A DNA stretch of 64,000 nucleotides from an uncultured Flavobacteriaceae bacterium (GTDB lineage: Bacteria > Bacteroidota > Bacteroidia > Flavobacteriales > Flavobacteriaceae): NCBI GenBank assembly GCA_947487895.1, contig CANKYF010000003.1, positions 248,001 through 312,000 of the forward strand, written 5' to 3'. Below, one piece after another: positions 44,737 through 54,838 of this stretch (position 1 is its first letter; every line of letters starts with the position of its first letter). Below the pieces are notes generated by a model. That model worked only from the letters and a program-made list of their open reading frames with translations, had not been told where the DNA came from and did not search any database. The position numbers and the translations under genes were made by a program.

Positions 44737-44760
44737 ACTTATTTTAAAAAGACTTACTAC

Positions 44761-45369
44761 CTATTTAGCTTCGGCATAACGTCTTTCAACTTCATTCCAG
44801 TTAATTACATTAAAAAATGCATTGATATAATCTGGACGTCTGTTTTGATAATTTAAGTAGTAAGCATGCTCCCAAACATCTAAACCTAAAATTGGAGTAC
44901 CTCCACAACCAACTTCTGGCATTAACGGATTATCTTGGTTTGGAGTTGAGCAAATTTCTAATTTACCTCCTTTATGCACACATAACCAAGCCCATCCTGA
45001 TCCAAAACGAGTTGCAGCTGCTTTACTAAATGCTTCAATAAAATCATCTTTTGAACCAAATTCTGCTTCTATAGCATCTTTTAATTCTCCAGATAAATAA
45101 CCTTTATCTTCTGGATTCATAACTGTCCAGAATAAAGAGTGGTTATAGAAACCACCACCATTATTTCTTACTGCACCGTTAGACATATCTAAGTTAGTTA
45201 AAATATCTTCAATAGATTTTCCTTCTAAACCTGTTCCCTCTATTGCTCCATTTAACTTTGTAGTATATCCATTGTGATGTTTTGTGTGATGTATCTCCAT
45301 AGTACGAGCATCCATATGTGGTTCTAATGCATCATAAGCATACCCTAATTCTGGTAATTCAAAAGCCAT
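44761..45369 (-). CDS. Superoxide dismutase (Fe/Mn family)
   Basis: A 202-residue enzyme that converts superoxide to oxygen and hydrogen peroxide. Metal ligands are in [12 protein letters not shown] (His), [11 protein letters not shown] (His) and [12 protein letters not shown] (Asp and His). The length is that of the cytoplasmic Fe/Mn type; the metal (Fe or Mn) cannot be decided with certainty from what I see. No signal peptide. It has its own promoter and terminator. Confidence 0.95.
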   Translation of the reverse strand: MAFELPELGYAYDALEPHMDARTMEIHHTKHHNGYTTKLNGAIEGTGLEGKSIEDILTNLDMSNGAVRNNGGGFYNHSLFWTVMNPEDKGYLSGELKDAIEAEFGSKDDFIEAFSKAAATRFGSGWAWLCVHKGGKLEICSTPNQDNPLMPEVGCGGTPILGLDVWEHAYYLNYQNRRPDYINAFFNVINWNEVERRYAEAK

Positions 45370-45406
45370 AATTTTTTGTTTTTTCTATTAGTAAATAATT
45401 TCAATT

Positions 45407-45414
45407 CAAATTTA
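45407..45414 (-). promoter_or_regulatory. -7 promoter box of the superoxide dismutase gene
   Basis: The minus strand reads TAAATTTG, an exact TAnnTTTG match, 38 nt upstream of the ATG. Confidence 0.55.
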
Positions 45415-45492
45415 CATATAAAAGGCTTCAATTAAAAATAATATATTGTTATCAAACCATTGATAGTTTTTATCTTGTAACAAATTATTTTA

Positions 45493-48400
45493 ATGACCCA
45501 AAATCGTGCCTTTACCATATACAATGCTTCTGCTGGTAGCGGAAAAACATTTACGTTGGTAAAAGAGTATTTAAAGATTTTACTACAATCTAATTACCCC
45601 GAAAAGTTTAAGCACATTTTAGCTATTACGTTTACTAATAAAGCAGTAGCAGAAATGAAAGATAGGATTATTGAAATGCTTAAGCAATTCTCTGAACCAT
45701 CTATAGTAAATGTTCCTAATAGTATGTTTCATATTATTTGCGAAGAATTACAATTAGACCCAACAATTATTCACAATAAATCTAAAAAAATACTTAATAG
45801 TATACTCTTTAACTATGCTGCTTTTGATATTTCAACCATTGATGGTTTTACACATAAATTAATTAGAACATTTGCTCATGATTTAAAACTACCCTTAAAT
45901 TTTGAAGTTGAATTAGATCAAGACTCCCTTTTAAATGAAGCTGTAGACAGCCTTATATCTAAAGCAGGAACAAATGAAGCACTAACCAATATCTTAATTG
46001 AGTTTGCTATTGAAAAAGCTGATGATGATAAAAGCTGGGATGTATCTCTAGATTTTTACAAAATTGCCAAACTATTGGTAAACGAAAACGACATTCCTTT
46101 TATAGAAACTCTAAAAGATAAAACTTTTAATGATTTTAAAACCCTCAAAATTCATTTAGTAAAAGAGGTAAATACTATCGAAATTTCTATTAAAGAAAAA
46201 GCTCAAAGTGTTTTAACCTTAATTAATGAAGCAGGTTTAGAACACAAAGATTTTTCAAGAAGTACTTTGCCTAATCACTTTAAAAAAGCATATCAGCTTA
46301 AATTAGATGGTCTTTATAGTAATAAACTTGATGAAAATATCGCCGAAAGAAAAGGCCTTTACCCCAAAAGCATAGCTCCTTTATTAGCAGATACCATTGA
46401 TGCCATTTTACCTGAAATTGAAATACTTTATAAAACTATAAAAGCACAAGTATTTCATTTAAAATTTTTAAAAAACTTTTATAAAAATATCACACCTCTT
46501 TCGGTTTTAAATGCCATTAATAAAGAATTAGAGCTTTTAAAAAACGAGCAAAACAAAATGCTTATTTCAGAATTCAATACCATTATAAGCAATGAAATAA
46601 AAGGTCAACCAACACCATTTATTTACGAGCGTATAGGAGAAAAGTTCAAGCATTACTTTATAGATGAATTTCAAGACACATCAACAAAACAATGGGGAAA
46701 CTTAGTCCCTTTATTGAGTAATTCATTATCTACCGAAAATGGAACTGTAATGTTGGTTGGTGATGCTAAACAAGCTATTTATCGCTGGCGAGGAGGTAAA
46801 GCAGAACAGTTTATTGGTTTGTTTAATGATGATAATCCGTTTTTTATTGAAAAACAGATAGAGAACCTACCAACAAACTACCGGAGTTTTAAAGAGATTG
46901 TCACCTTTAACAATGACTTTTTTAAATTTTTATCTAATACCGTTTTTAGTAATAACGATTATAAAGAATTATACGAATTAGGATATCAAAACACTTTCTT
47001 AGAAGATTCTGGTTATGCTGAGATCTCATTCTTAGATTTTGATAAAACGGATAATAGAGACGACCATTTTTGTGCAACAACCTTGAACAAAATAAACTCA
47101 TGCTTAAAAGAAGGATTTAACCTTAAAGATATTTGTGTTTTAGTTAGAAAGAAAAAAGAAGGTGTTGCTGTAGCAAACTTTTTAAACGCACACAATATTC
47201 CAATAATATCTTCTGAAACCTTACTAATTAACAATTCTCTCGAAGTAAACTTTATAATAAATGTCCTTTCGTTATTAGTGCAACCTAAAAATAACGAGAT
47301 AAAAATTTCAGTATTAAATTACTTGGTAAGTTTATTTTGCATTGAAGATAAGCATTCTTTTTTTACCTCACATATACAACTGCCGTTACCGGATCTTTTT
47401 AAAAGTTTTCAAACATATAATGTTTTTGTAAACAGCAACCTTTTACAGCTTCCTCTCTATGATTTAACAGAAACTATCGTTAGAAGTTTTTGCTTAGTTA
47501 AAAGCTCTAATGCCTATATTCAATTCTTTTTAGATTTGGTTTTAGAATTTTCACAAAAGAAAGGTTCTGATGTTGCTTCATTTTTAGATTATTTCGAAAA
47601 GAAAAAAAATTCCTTAAGTATCGTATCTCCTATAGGACAAGATGCAGTGCAAATAATGACTATTCATAAATCTAAAGGTCTGGAATTTCCTGTGGTTATT
47701 TTTCCTTATGCAGATTTAGATATTTATAGAGAATTAGAGCCTAAAGAATGGTATACCTTAAATAAGGACGTTTATTTTGGTTTTAAACACACATTATTAA
47801 ACTATAACAAAGACTTTGAAAATTTCGGAGATGAAGGCCTTAGAATATTCAACAAACATCAATCTGAATTAGAATTAGACAATCTTAATCTTTTATACGT
47901 AGCACTAACACGTGCTGCCGAACAATTATATATAATATCTAAAAAAGACATTACTTCAAAAGGAGTTGTAAATGCAAAAAAATATTCTGGTTTATTTATT
48001 TCCTACCTTCAGCAAAAATCTCTGTGGAATGATACACAATTAACATACAGTTTTGGAAATTCTATAAAAACATCAGAACCATCCATTATAAGTAATGATA
48101 TGGTCATTCAGAAAGAATTTATATCTACAGCTAAAGAAGATCACAATATAAAAGTAGTTACAAAATCTGGCTTCTTATGGAACACCAATCAACAAAAAGC
48201 CATTGAAAAAGGAAACTTAGTTCATGATATTATGTCTAAAATAAAAACGGTAAATGATGTGGACTTTGCTTTAAACTATTTTATTAGTGCTGCTATTATA
48301 AATAATAATCAGGCTGAAGAGTTAAAAAGTACCATTTTACATATTGTCAATCACCCGTTACTTTTAAAATATTTTAATTCAGCTGATACAATTTACAACG

Positions 48401-48627
48401 AAAGAGATATTATTACAAAAGAAGGCACTATTTTAAGACCCGACAGAATAAATATTAGTGATAAAAAAGAAGTAACCATTATAGATTATAAAACGGGAGT
48501 AGAAAACACAATATATTTTCAACAACTACAAACATATCAAGATACCCTAGAAGAAATGGGCTTTACTATAAAAAATAAATTACTGGTTTACATAAATGAA
48601 GATATTTCTGTAAAAGGCGACATCTAA
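45493..48627 (+). CDS. UvrD-type helicase with C-terminal nuclease (AddA/RecB-like)
   Basis: A 1044-residue helicase-nuclease of double-strand break repair. The Walker A motif SAGSGKTFTLVKEY is near residue 14, Walker B is DEFQDTSTKQW, then GDAKQAIYRWRGG, MTIHKSKGLEFPVV and LYVALTRAAEQL complete the superfamily 1 set. The C-terminus has a PD-(D/E)XK nuclease (KGNLVHDIM; RPDRINI; TIIDYKTG; QLQTYQ). The AddB-like partner is at 50289, with an outer-membrane protein gene between them. Confidence 0.9.
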   Translation: MTQNRAFTIYNASAGSGKTFTLVKEYLKILLQSNYPEKFKHILAITFTNKAVAEMKDRIIEMLKQFSEPSIVNVPNSMFHIICEELQLDPTIIHNKSKKILNSILFNYAAFDISTIDGFTHKLIRTFAHDLKLPLNFEVELDQDSLLNEAVDSLISKAGTNEALTNILIEFAIEKADDDKSWDVSLDFYKIAKLLVNENDIPFIETLKDKTFNDFKTLKIHLVKEVNTIEISIKEKAQSVLTLINEAGLEHKDFSRSTLPNHFKKAYQLKLDGLYSNKLDENIAERKGLYPKSIAPLLADTIDAILPEIEILYKTIKAQVFHLKFLKNFYKNITPLSVLNAINKELELLKNEQNKMLISEFNTIISNEIKGQPTPFIYERIGEKFKHYFIDEFQDTSTKQWGNLVPLLSNSLSTENGTVMLVGDAKQAIYRWRGGKAEQFIGLFNDDNPFFIEKQIENLPTNYRSFKEIVTFNNDFFKFLSNTVFSNNDYKELYELGYQNTFLEDSGYAEISFLDFDKTDNRDDHFCATTLNKINSCLKEGFNLKDICVLVRKKKEGVAVANFLNAHNIPIISSETLLINNSLEVNFIINVLSLLVQPKNNEIKISVLNYLVSLFCIEDKHSFFTSHIQLPLPDLFKSFQTYNVFVNSNLLQLPLYDLTETIVRSFCLVKSSNAYIQFFLDLVLEFSQKKGSDVASFLDYFEKKKNSLSIVSPIGQDAVQIMTIHKSKGLEFPVVIFPYADLDIYRELEPKEWYTLNKDVYFGFKHTLLNYNKDFENFGDEGLRIFNKHQSELELDNLNLLYVALTRAAEQLYIISKKDITSKGVVNAKKYSGLFISYLQQKSLWNDTQLTYSFGNSIKTSEPSIISNDMVIQKEFISTAKEDHNIKVVTKSGFLWNTNQQKAIEKGNLVHDIMSKIKTVNDVDFALNYFISAAIINNNQAEELKSTILHIVNHPLLLKYFNSADTIYNERDIITKEGTILRPDRINISDKKEVTIIDYKTGVENTIYFQQLQTYQDTLEEMGFTIKNKLLVYINEDISVKGDI

Positions 48628-48743
48628 AAAAGTAAATGTGACGTATTTCTACTAAATGGGTCTATACTCATTAAAAAGGCAAAATATATTATTAAAATTT
48701 AAGCCGAACTATAGATGATCAGTTCTTTTGTACGTTTTTTTTA

Positions 48744-48751
48744 TATATTTG
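48744..48751 (+). promoter_or_regulatory. -7 promoter box of the OmpA/TSP3 gene
   Basis: TATATTTG, an exact match, with TTTG at 48727-48730 upstream (shorter spacing than usual). It leaves a leader of about 65 nt before the ATG at 48821. The gene is probably highly expressed, as its family is abundant in the outer membrane. Confidence 0.55.
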
Positions 48752-48820
48752 TCTTTGTTAATAACATTTAACAACTTACTTTTGTTTACAATTAACACTT
48801 AAAAATTAAACTTTTTGAAT

Positions 48821-50221
48821 ATGAAAAATCTTAGCAGATTATTGTTAGTATTTGTATTAGTTCTTGGTTACAACTATGCAGATGCACAAGACAAAAACAA
48901 CCCATGGCAAATTACCATCGGTGCAAATGCCGTTGATGCGTACCCATCAGGAGATGGAGCTCTATTTACAGGTGGTGGTTTTGCAGGCGAAACCATTTTT
49001 GAAGAATTCGCTAATGCGGCTGACCACTGGAACATTTTACCTTCTTTATCTACTATCTCTGTATCTAAATATGTAGGAGATGGTTTTTCTTTTGGTATTG
49101 CAGGTTCTTTGAACAAAATAGATAAATGGGGAGACATTAGTTCAGACCCAGATGTTGCTAACGGTGTTGATGATTTATCTTATTATGGTATTGATGGTAC
49201 AATTAAGTACAACTTTTTAGAAAACACTACTATAGATCCTTTCTTAGGAGTTGGTGGTGGTTACACTTGGATAGATGAAGTTGGTGCTGGTACTGTTAAT
49301 GGAACTGCAGGATTAAACATTTGGTTCAATGAAAATATTGGTTTAACTGTTCAAACTGCTTATAAGCATGCTTTTGAAGATTATTTAGACACTCACTTCC
49401 AACATACTGCAGGTTTCTCTATTAGATTTGGAGGAACTGATACAGATGGTGATGGTATCTATGACAAAGACGATGCTTGTCCAGAAGTTGCTGGTTTAGA
49501 AGCTTTCAACGGATGTCCTGATACAGATGGTGATGGTATTGAAGATAGTAAAGATTCTTGTCCTAATGAAGCTGGTTCAGCTGAATTAAATGGGTGTCCA
49601 GATGCTGACGGTGATGGAATTGCAGATAAAGATGATAAATGTCCTTCTGTAGCTGGTTTAAAAGCTTTAGGTGGTTGTCCAGATGCTGACGGTGACGGTG
49701 TTGCTGATGGTGATGACAAATGTCCTAATACTTCAGGTCCTGCTGCAAACAGTGGATGTCCATGGCCAGATACTGATGGTGATGGTGTATTAGATAAAGA
49801 TGATAAGTGTCCAGACGTTAAAGGAACTGTTGCTAACAACGGATGTCCTGAAGCTCCATCTGAAGTAGTTCAGGCTAAACTTAATGAATATGCAAAAACA
49901 ATTTTATTTGACTCAGGTAAATCAAGTATTAAATCACAATCTGAATCTGTATTAAATGATATTGTAAAAATATTAAAGGAATACCCTACAGCTAAATTTA
50001 CTGTAGAAGGTCATACTGATAGTGCTGGTAGCGCTAAATTAAACCAAAATCTTTCTGAGTCTAGAGCGGCTGCAGTTAAAGATTATTTAACATCTCATGG
50101 TATAGACCAATTTAGATTATCATCTAAAGGTTACGGTGAAGATAAACCAATCGCATCTAACAAAACTAGAGCTGGAAGAGCTCAAAACAGAAGAGTTGAA
50201 ATTAACTTAGTAAAAGAATAA
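48821..50221 (+). CDS. OmpA family outer-membrane protein with thrombospondin type 3 repeats
   Basis: I start at ATG 48821; two codons upstream is only a TTG. The 466-residue protein has a signal peptide ([21 protein letters not shown]), a barrel-type N-terminal half (to about residue 205), and a calcium-binding TSP3 linker of five DxDxDGxxDxxDxCP repeats (about 206-345). An OmpA_C peptidoglycan-binding domain follows (about 350-466: [31 protein letters not shown], and [11 protein letters not shown]). It anchors the outer membrane to the wall. It is flanked by its own promoter and terminator. Confidence 0.93.
   Translation: MKNLSRLLLVFVLVLGYNYADAQDKNNPWQITIGANAVDAYPSGDGALFTGGGFAGETIFEEFANAADHWNILPSLSTISVSKYVGDGFSFGIAGSLNKIDKWGDISSDPDVANGVDDLSYYGIDGTIKYNFLENTTIDPFLGVGGGYTWIDEVGAGTVNGTAGLNIWFNENIGLTVQTAYKHAFEDYLDTHFQHTAGFSIRFGGTDTDGDGIYDKDDACPEVAGLEAFNGCPDTDGDGIEDSKDSCPNEAGSAELNGCPDADGDGIADKDDKCPSVAGLKALGGCPDADGDGVADGDDKCPNTSGPAANSGCPWPDTDGDGVLDKDDKCPDVKGTVANNGCPEAPSEVVQAKLNEYAKTILFDSGKSSIKSQSESVLNDIVKILKEYPTAKFTVEGHTDSAGSAKLNQNLSESRAAAVKDYLTSHGIDQFRLSSKGYGEDKPIASNKTRAGRAQNRRVEINLVKE
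49438..49858 (+). repeat. Tandem DNA repeats encoding TSP3 units
   Basis: Five degenerate units of about 72-84 bp, each encoding an aspartate-rich DTDGDGI/DADGDGV block and a C-P pair. Coding constraint explains the repeat. Confidence 0.75.
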
Positions 50222-50242
50222 GTTAATTCTCTAAATAACTTT

Positions 50243-50280
50243 TAAAAAAACGCTTCGGGAATCCCGAAGCGTTTTTTATT
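50243..50280 (+). terminator. Strong terminator after the OmpA/TSP3 gene
   Basis: A perfect 16-bp stem (50245-50260 with 50262-50277), essentially no loop, with a T run. It separates the outer-membrane gene from the AddB-like gene 10 nt later. Confidence 0.88.
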
Positions 50281-50288
50281 TTTATAAA

Positions 50289-53051
50289 ATGACTACTTTC
50301 ATTTTTGATGTTCTAAAAGATTTACAAAGTCAAGGTATAAACTTTTCTAACCTTACCTTCATTCTTCCTAGTAAGCGTGCAGGTCTATTTTTAAAGCATC
50401 AAATTCCTAAGGTAGCTAAACAGACAAGTTTTGCTCCTGCCGTAATAAGTATAGAAGAATTTGTTGAAGACCTTTCTGAATTAAAAAGCATTGGTAATAC
50501 AGAATTGCTTTTTGAACTCTACAACACGTATTTAGAATTAACAGATAAAAAAAATATTGATAGTTTTGACTCTTTTTCTAAATGGGCACAAATTCTATTG
50601 CAAGATTTTAATGAAATAGACCGATATTTAATTCCTCAAAAAAACATTTTTGATTATCTAACTGCCATTAAGAAAATTGAGCACAATCATTGGTCTCTAG
50701 AAGAAAATCAAACAGATTTTATAAAAAGTTATTTGTCTTTTTGGAACAAACTCAACACCTATTACTCCCATTTCACGGCATCTCTTATTTCAAAAAACAT
50801 AGGTTATCAAGGGCTTATTTATAGAGAAGCTGTAGAAAACCTTGAATCTTATATTCAAAGTAATTCACAAAAACAACATGTTTTTCTGGGGTTTAATGCA
50901 CTCAATACCGCCGAAGAAACTATCATACAAGAATTTTTACAACATGAATTAGCCAAAGTATATTGGGATATAGATAAAGCCTTTATAGATAACCCTAAAC
51001 ATGATGCAGCTCTATTTACAAAACAACATAAAAACAAATGGCTTCATTTTGAAGACAACCCTTTTAATTGGATCACAAATAACTATACCAAAGACAAAAA
51101 CATTGAAATATTTGGCGTACCAAAAAGTATTGGGCAGGCAAAATATATAGGATCTCTTTTAAACAATTTACAAAAAGAGAATTCTACTCTATCAAATACT
51201 GCGGTCGTTCTTGGTGATGAAAATTTATTAATTCCAACCTTAAATTCACTACCAAATAATATTGATGCTCTCAATATTACAATGGGGTTTCCTTTAAAGT
51301 CAATTCCTTTAGCATCATTATTTGAAAGTTTATTTTACCTTCATAAAAATGCATCTAAATCTTTTTACTATAAAGACGTTATTACTATTATTTCGCATCA
51401 ATTTACAAGACCTCTTTTTCAAAATGCATCTAAAGATTTTGCATCAATAATTGTAGAAACAATAGAATCTAATAACTTAATTTATATTTCTATTGATAGA
51501 TTAAAAACACTTGCTGAGGATACTTCAGAAATTATCGATCTTCTTTTTAATTGGAACATTACAATCGATAGTGTTCTAAAAAAATGTTCGCAATTAATTC
51601 TTCTAATAAAAGACTATTTAGACGAAAATAAATCGGCTAATATTTTGTCTTTAGAATATCTTTTCAGGTTTAATGAACTTTTTAACGAGCTTAGTAGATT
51701 AAATTCAGAATACCACCATATTAAAGATATTGCATCATTGTTTAGTGTTTACAAAGAGTTATTAGCTTCAGAAACATTAGATTTTCAAGGTGAGCCACTT
51801 CAAGGGTTGCAAGTCATGGGAATGCTAGAATCTAGAGTGCTAGATTTTGAAACTGTTATTATTAGTGGCGTGAACGAAGGTATTCTTCCGTCAGGAAAAA
51901 GTAATAATTCTTTCATCCCTTTTGATGTTAAAATAGAAAACAAATTGCCCACTTATAAAGAAAAAGACGCAGTATATACCTATCACTTTTACAGATTACT
52001 ACAACGTGCAAAGAACGTTTTTATTCTTTATAATACAGAAGCTGATGTTTTAACAGGTGGTGAAAAAAGTAGATTTATAACGCAATTAGAGCTTGAAAGC
52101 ATTCACAATATTAAACATCAAATTATAGCACCACAGGTCCCTGCTATAAATAAAAAATTAAATGTAGTTGAAAAAACATCAAGCATAATTGAAATTCTTA
52201 AAGCTATTTCAGAAAAAGGTTTTTCGCCTTCCTCATTAACTAATTATATAAGAAACCCCATTGATTTTTATTATCAGAAAATTTTAAAAATTAAAGAGTT
52301 TGATGATGTTGAAGAAACCGTAGCTTATAACACCTTAGGTACCGTGGTACATAATACACTAGAAGATTTTTACAAACCTTTAGAAGGCTCTTTTTTAACA
52401 GTTGAAATTATTGAAGCTCTTAAAAAAAATATTGTTAAAACGGTATCGCATCACTTTAGTAAAACCTATAAAGAAGGCGATATTAAAAAGGGCAAAAACC
52501 TTATTATTTTTGAAATTGCTAAGCGTTATGTGTCTAACTTTTTAAATCTAGAGATCAAAGATCTAAAAGTAGGAAATAACATAAAAATCATTGCAATAGA
52601 AGCCAATAATAATATTTCTATTAATATTCCTTCGCTCAATTTTCCTGTTAAACTAACTGGAATGGTTGATAGAATTGATGAGCACAATGGTATTACTAGA
52701 ATTATAGATTACAAAACCGGAAAAGTAGAACAAGGTGATATTGAAATTGTAAATTGGGAAGACATCACCACAGATTATAAAAAGTATAGTAAAAGTTTTC
52801 AAGTACTTACATATGCCTTAATGATGCAACAATCTAATAATATTACGCTTCCTATTGAAGCTGGTATCATTTCCTTTAAAAACTTAGGTAATGGGTTTCT
52901 AAAATTTTCTAAAAAAGATAGAGCAGGTGCCTATGCTAAGAAAGAAGCTCTAATAACACAAGAAACACTCACTAATTTTAATACCGAATTAGAGCAATTA
53001 ATTTTAGAAATTTGTAATCCAAATATTCCGTTCACAGAAAAAGAATTATAA
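50289..53051 (+). CDS. PD-(D/E)XK nuclease family protein (AddB-like)
   Basis: A 920-residue protein with an inactivated helicase-like N-terminal part (FILPSKRAGLFLKHQI, MGMLESRVLDFETVIISGVNEGILPSG) and a C-terminal PD-(D/E)XK nuclease (LGTVVHNTLEDFY, GMVDRIDEHNGITRIIDYKTGK). That is the arrangement of AddB, partner of AddA in making recombinogenic 3' ends at breaks. Low similarity is normal for AddB across phyla. The next gene starts at its stop codon, so an alpha/beta hydrolase is co-translated. Because a terminator lies just 5', it must have its own promoter or depend on readthrough. Confidence 0.85.
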   Translation: MTTFIFDVLKDLQSQGINFSNLTFILPSKRAGLFLKHQIPKVAKQTSFAPAVISIEEFVEDLSELKSIGNTELLFELYNTYLELTDKKNIDSFDSFSKWAQILLQDFNEIDRYLIPQKNIFDYLTAIKKIEHNHWSLEENQTDFIKSYLSFWNKLNTYYSHFTASLISKNIGYQGLIYREAVENLESYIQSNSQKQHVFLGFNALNTAEETIIQEFLQHELAKVYWDIDKAFIDNPKHDAALFTKQHKNKWLHFEDNPFNWITNNYTKDKNIEIFGVPKSIGQAKYIGSLLNNLQKENSTLSNTAVVLGDENLLIPTLNSLPNNIDALNITMGFPLKSIPLASLFESLFYLHKNASKSFYYKDVITIISHQFTRPLFQNASKDFASIIVETIESNNLIYISIDRLKTLAEDTSEIIDLLFNWNITIDSVLKKCSQLILLIKDYLDENKSANILSLEYLFRFNELFNELSRLNSEYHHIKDIASLFSVYKELLASETLDFQGEPLQGLQVMGMLESRVLDFETVIISGVNEGILPSGKSNNSFIPFDVKIENKLPTYKEKDAVYTYHFYRLLQRAKNVFILYNTEADVLTGGEKSRFITQLELESIHNIKHQIIAPQVPAINKKLNVVEKTSSIIEILKAISEKGFSPSSLTNYIRNPIDFYYQKILKIKEFDDVEETVAYNTLGTVVHNTLEDFYKPLEGSFLTVEIIEALKKNIVKTVSHHFSKTYKEGDIKKGKNLIIFEIAKRYVSNFLNLEIKDLKVGNNIKIIAIEANNNISINIPSLNFPVKLTGMVDRIDEHNGITRIIDYKTGKVEQGDIEIVNWEDITTDYKKYSKSFQVLTYALMMQQSNNITLPIEAGIISFKNLGNGFLKFSKKDRAGAYAKKEALITQETLTNFNTELEQLILEICNPNIPFTEKEL

Positions 53052-53893
53052 TGTTAAAAAAAGACCATTTTGTAATTGAAGGAAAGCACAATAAACCCAT
53101 TGTTATTGATGTAACCTCAATTGAAAGCGCTACAAATAGCCCTATTATAATTTTTTGCCATGGTTATAAAGGTTTTAAAGATTGGGGCGCATGGAATTTA
53201 ATGGCTGAAGCTTTTGCCAAAGTAGGTTTCTGCTTTTTAAAGTTTAATTTTTCTCATAATGGCGGTACTGTTGAACAACCCATTGATTTTCCAGATTTAG
53301 AAGCTTTTGGAAATAACAATTATACCAAAGAACTAGACGATTTACAATCTGTTATAGATTGGTGCTGTAAAAATCAAACCATAAAAACCATAGGTAATTT
53401 AGATAATCTTTCTTTAATTGGCCATAGTCGAGGGGGAGGTATCGTTTCGGTTAAAGCTTTTGAAGATGACAGAATAAAACAAGTTATTAGTCTAGCAGGA
53501 ATTTCAGATTTCCAAAAAAGGTCTGTAACCAATACAGATTTAGACAATTGGAAAAAAACAGGTGTTAAATATGTTATTAATGGGCGTACTAAACAAGAAA
53601 TGCCACATTTTTATCAATTCTATATAGATACCATTGAGAATAAAAAACGTTTAAATATCAAAAAAGCGGTTTCAAACTTAAAAATCCCTCATCTTATTGT
53701 TCACGGAGATAATGACACCAGTATTTTCATTGAAGAAGCTCAAAACCTCCACAAATGGAATCCTAATAGTTCTTTGGTAATTATTAATGACGCAGATCAT
53801 GTGTTTAATGCGCGTCACCCTTGGAATAAAAATGCAATCCCAAATGAGTTACAGGAATCTATTGATGCTATCGTGAACTTTATAAGCTCTTAA
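53051..53893 (+). CDS. Alpha/beta hydrolase
   Basis: A 280-residue serine hydrolase. The nucleophile elbow is LIGHSRGGGIVS with Ser near residue 125; the acid and base would be Asp in HLIVHGDNDTSI and His in INDADHVFNARHPW. The IIFCHGYKGFKDWG oxyanion-hole block is present. No signal peptide. Substrate unknown. Its start overlaps the AddB-like stop codon. Confidence 0.85.
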   Translation: MLKKDHFVIEGKHNKPIVIDVTSIESATNSPIIIFCHGYKGFKDWGAWNLMAEAFAKVGFCFLKFNFSHNGGTVEQPIDFPDLEAFGNNNYTKELDDLQSVIDWCCKNQTIKTIGNLDNLSLIGHSRGGGIVSVKAFEDDRIKQVISLAGISDFQKRSVTNTDLDNWKKTGVKYVINGRTKQEMPHFYQFYIDTIENKKRLNIKKAVSNLKIPHLIVHGDNDTSIFIEEAQNLHKWNPNSSLVIINDADHVFNARHPWNKNAIPNELQESIDAIVNFISS

Positions 53894-53940
53894 TAAATTC
53901 TTTTTAAGAAGTATTTAATCTCAATAAAACCTAAATTTTA

Positions 53941-53962
53941 TATATTTGCGTGTACGCACACG
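53941..53962 (+). promoter_or_regulatory. Promoter and operator-like dyad of the uronate operon
   Basis: TATATTTG (53941-53948) is immediately followed by CGTGTACGCACACG (53949-53962), a dyad with 6 of 7 bases per half-site matching. Transcription would start inside the dyad, the classic place for a repressor to block. The leader to the ATG (53996) is about 40 nt. Confidence 0.6.
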
Positions 53963-53995
53963 AAAAATATTAAAATTCTATTTAATTCAGTATAA

Positions 53996-54808
53996 ATGAC
54001 CCTTTTTAACCTAAAAAACAAAGTAGTAATAATCACTGGAGGCTCTGGCGCTTTAGGAAGCAATATGGCAAAATATCTACTAACTCAAGGCGCTAAAGTT
54101 GTGATTCTTGGTCAGACACCTCAAAAAGTTGAACAAAAAATTGAGAAACTCAAAGAAGTTGGTGATGACATATTAGGTTTTACAGGGAGTGTTTTAGAAA
54201 AAGCATTTTTACAATCTGTTAAAACCGATGTTATAAATAGGTGGGGAAGCATTGATGTTTTAATAAATGCAGCAGGCGGTAATATGCCTGGTGCTACTAT
54301 TGGTGAAAACCAAACCATTTTTGACCTTAAAATGGAAGATTTTAGAAAAGTATCTGCACTTAATTTAGATGGTACAGTGTTACCCTCTATAATATTTGGA
54401 GAAGTTATGGCTAATCAAGGTACTGGAAGCATCATCAATGTTTCATCCATGGCTGCTCAAAATATTATTACAAGAATAGCTGGTTATTCTGCATCTAAAG
54501 CTGCTATTGATAATTTCACCAAATGGATGTCGGTAGAATTAGCTTTAAAATTTGGTGAAGGTCTACGTGTTAATGCTATTGCTCCAGGGTTTTTTATAGG
54601 AAGCCAAAACAGAAGATTACTAACCAATGAAGATGGTAGTTATACAGACCGTGGTAATACCATCATAAAAAATACGCCAATGAATCGATTTGGTGAACCC
54701 GAAGAATTAAATGGAGCCATTCACTATTTAGCATCAGAGGCTTCAAAATTTGTTACAGGTACCATATTAGCTATAGATGGTGGATTTAGTGCATTTAGCG
54801 GTGTTTAA
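53996..54808 (+). CDS. SDR-type D-mannonate/fructuronate oxidoreductase
   Basis: A 270-residue SDR with ITGGSGALGSNMAKYL (nucleotide site, residues 13-28), NAAGGNMPG, the catalytic Ser in IINVSSMAA and YSASK (YxxxK), and TGTILAIDGGFSAF at the end. Position directly before uxuA and uxaC makes the likely reaction fructuronate to mannonate, replacing the unrelated long-chain dehydrogenase UxuB of enteric bacteria. It leads a three-gene operon behind an operator-like dyad. Confidence 0.8.
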   Translation: MTLFNLKNKVVIITGGSGALGSNMAKYLLTQGAKVVILGQTPQKVEQKIEKLKEVGDDILGFTGSVLEKAFLQSVKTDVINRWGSIDVLINAAGGNMPGATIGENQTIFDLKMEDFRKVSALNLDGTVLPSIIFGEVMANQGTGSIINVSSMAAQNIITRIAGYSASKAAIDNFTKWMSVELALKFGEGLRVNAIAPGFFIGSQNRRLLTNEDGSYTDRGNTIIKNTPMNRFGEPEELNGAIHYLASEASKFVTGTILAIDGGFSAFSGV

Positions 54809-54838
54809 AATTTAGAAAATAAAACAACATTTAGGAAA

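Noticed and set aside
45493-48627. UvrD-type helicase-nuclease as a defence helicase
   Set aside because: The full AddA motif set, nuclease tail and nearby AddB-like gene favour housekeeping break repair.
49459-49839. Long minus-strand open frame opposite the TSP3 repeats
   Set aside because: It is the antisense reading of the aspartate-rich repeats (Ser/Pro/Gly-rich, no start context); the plus-strand OmpA gene explains the DNA.
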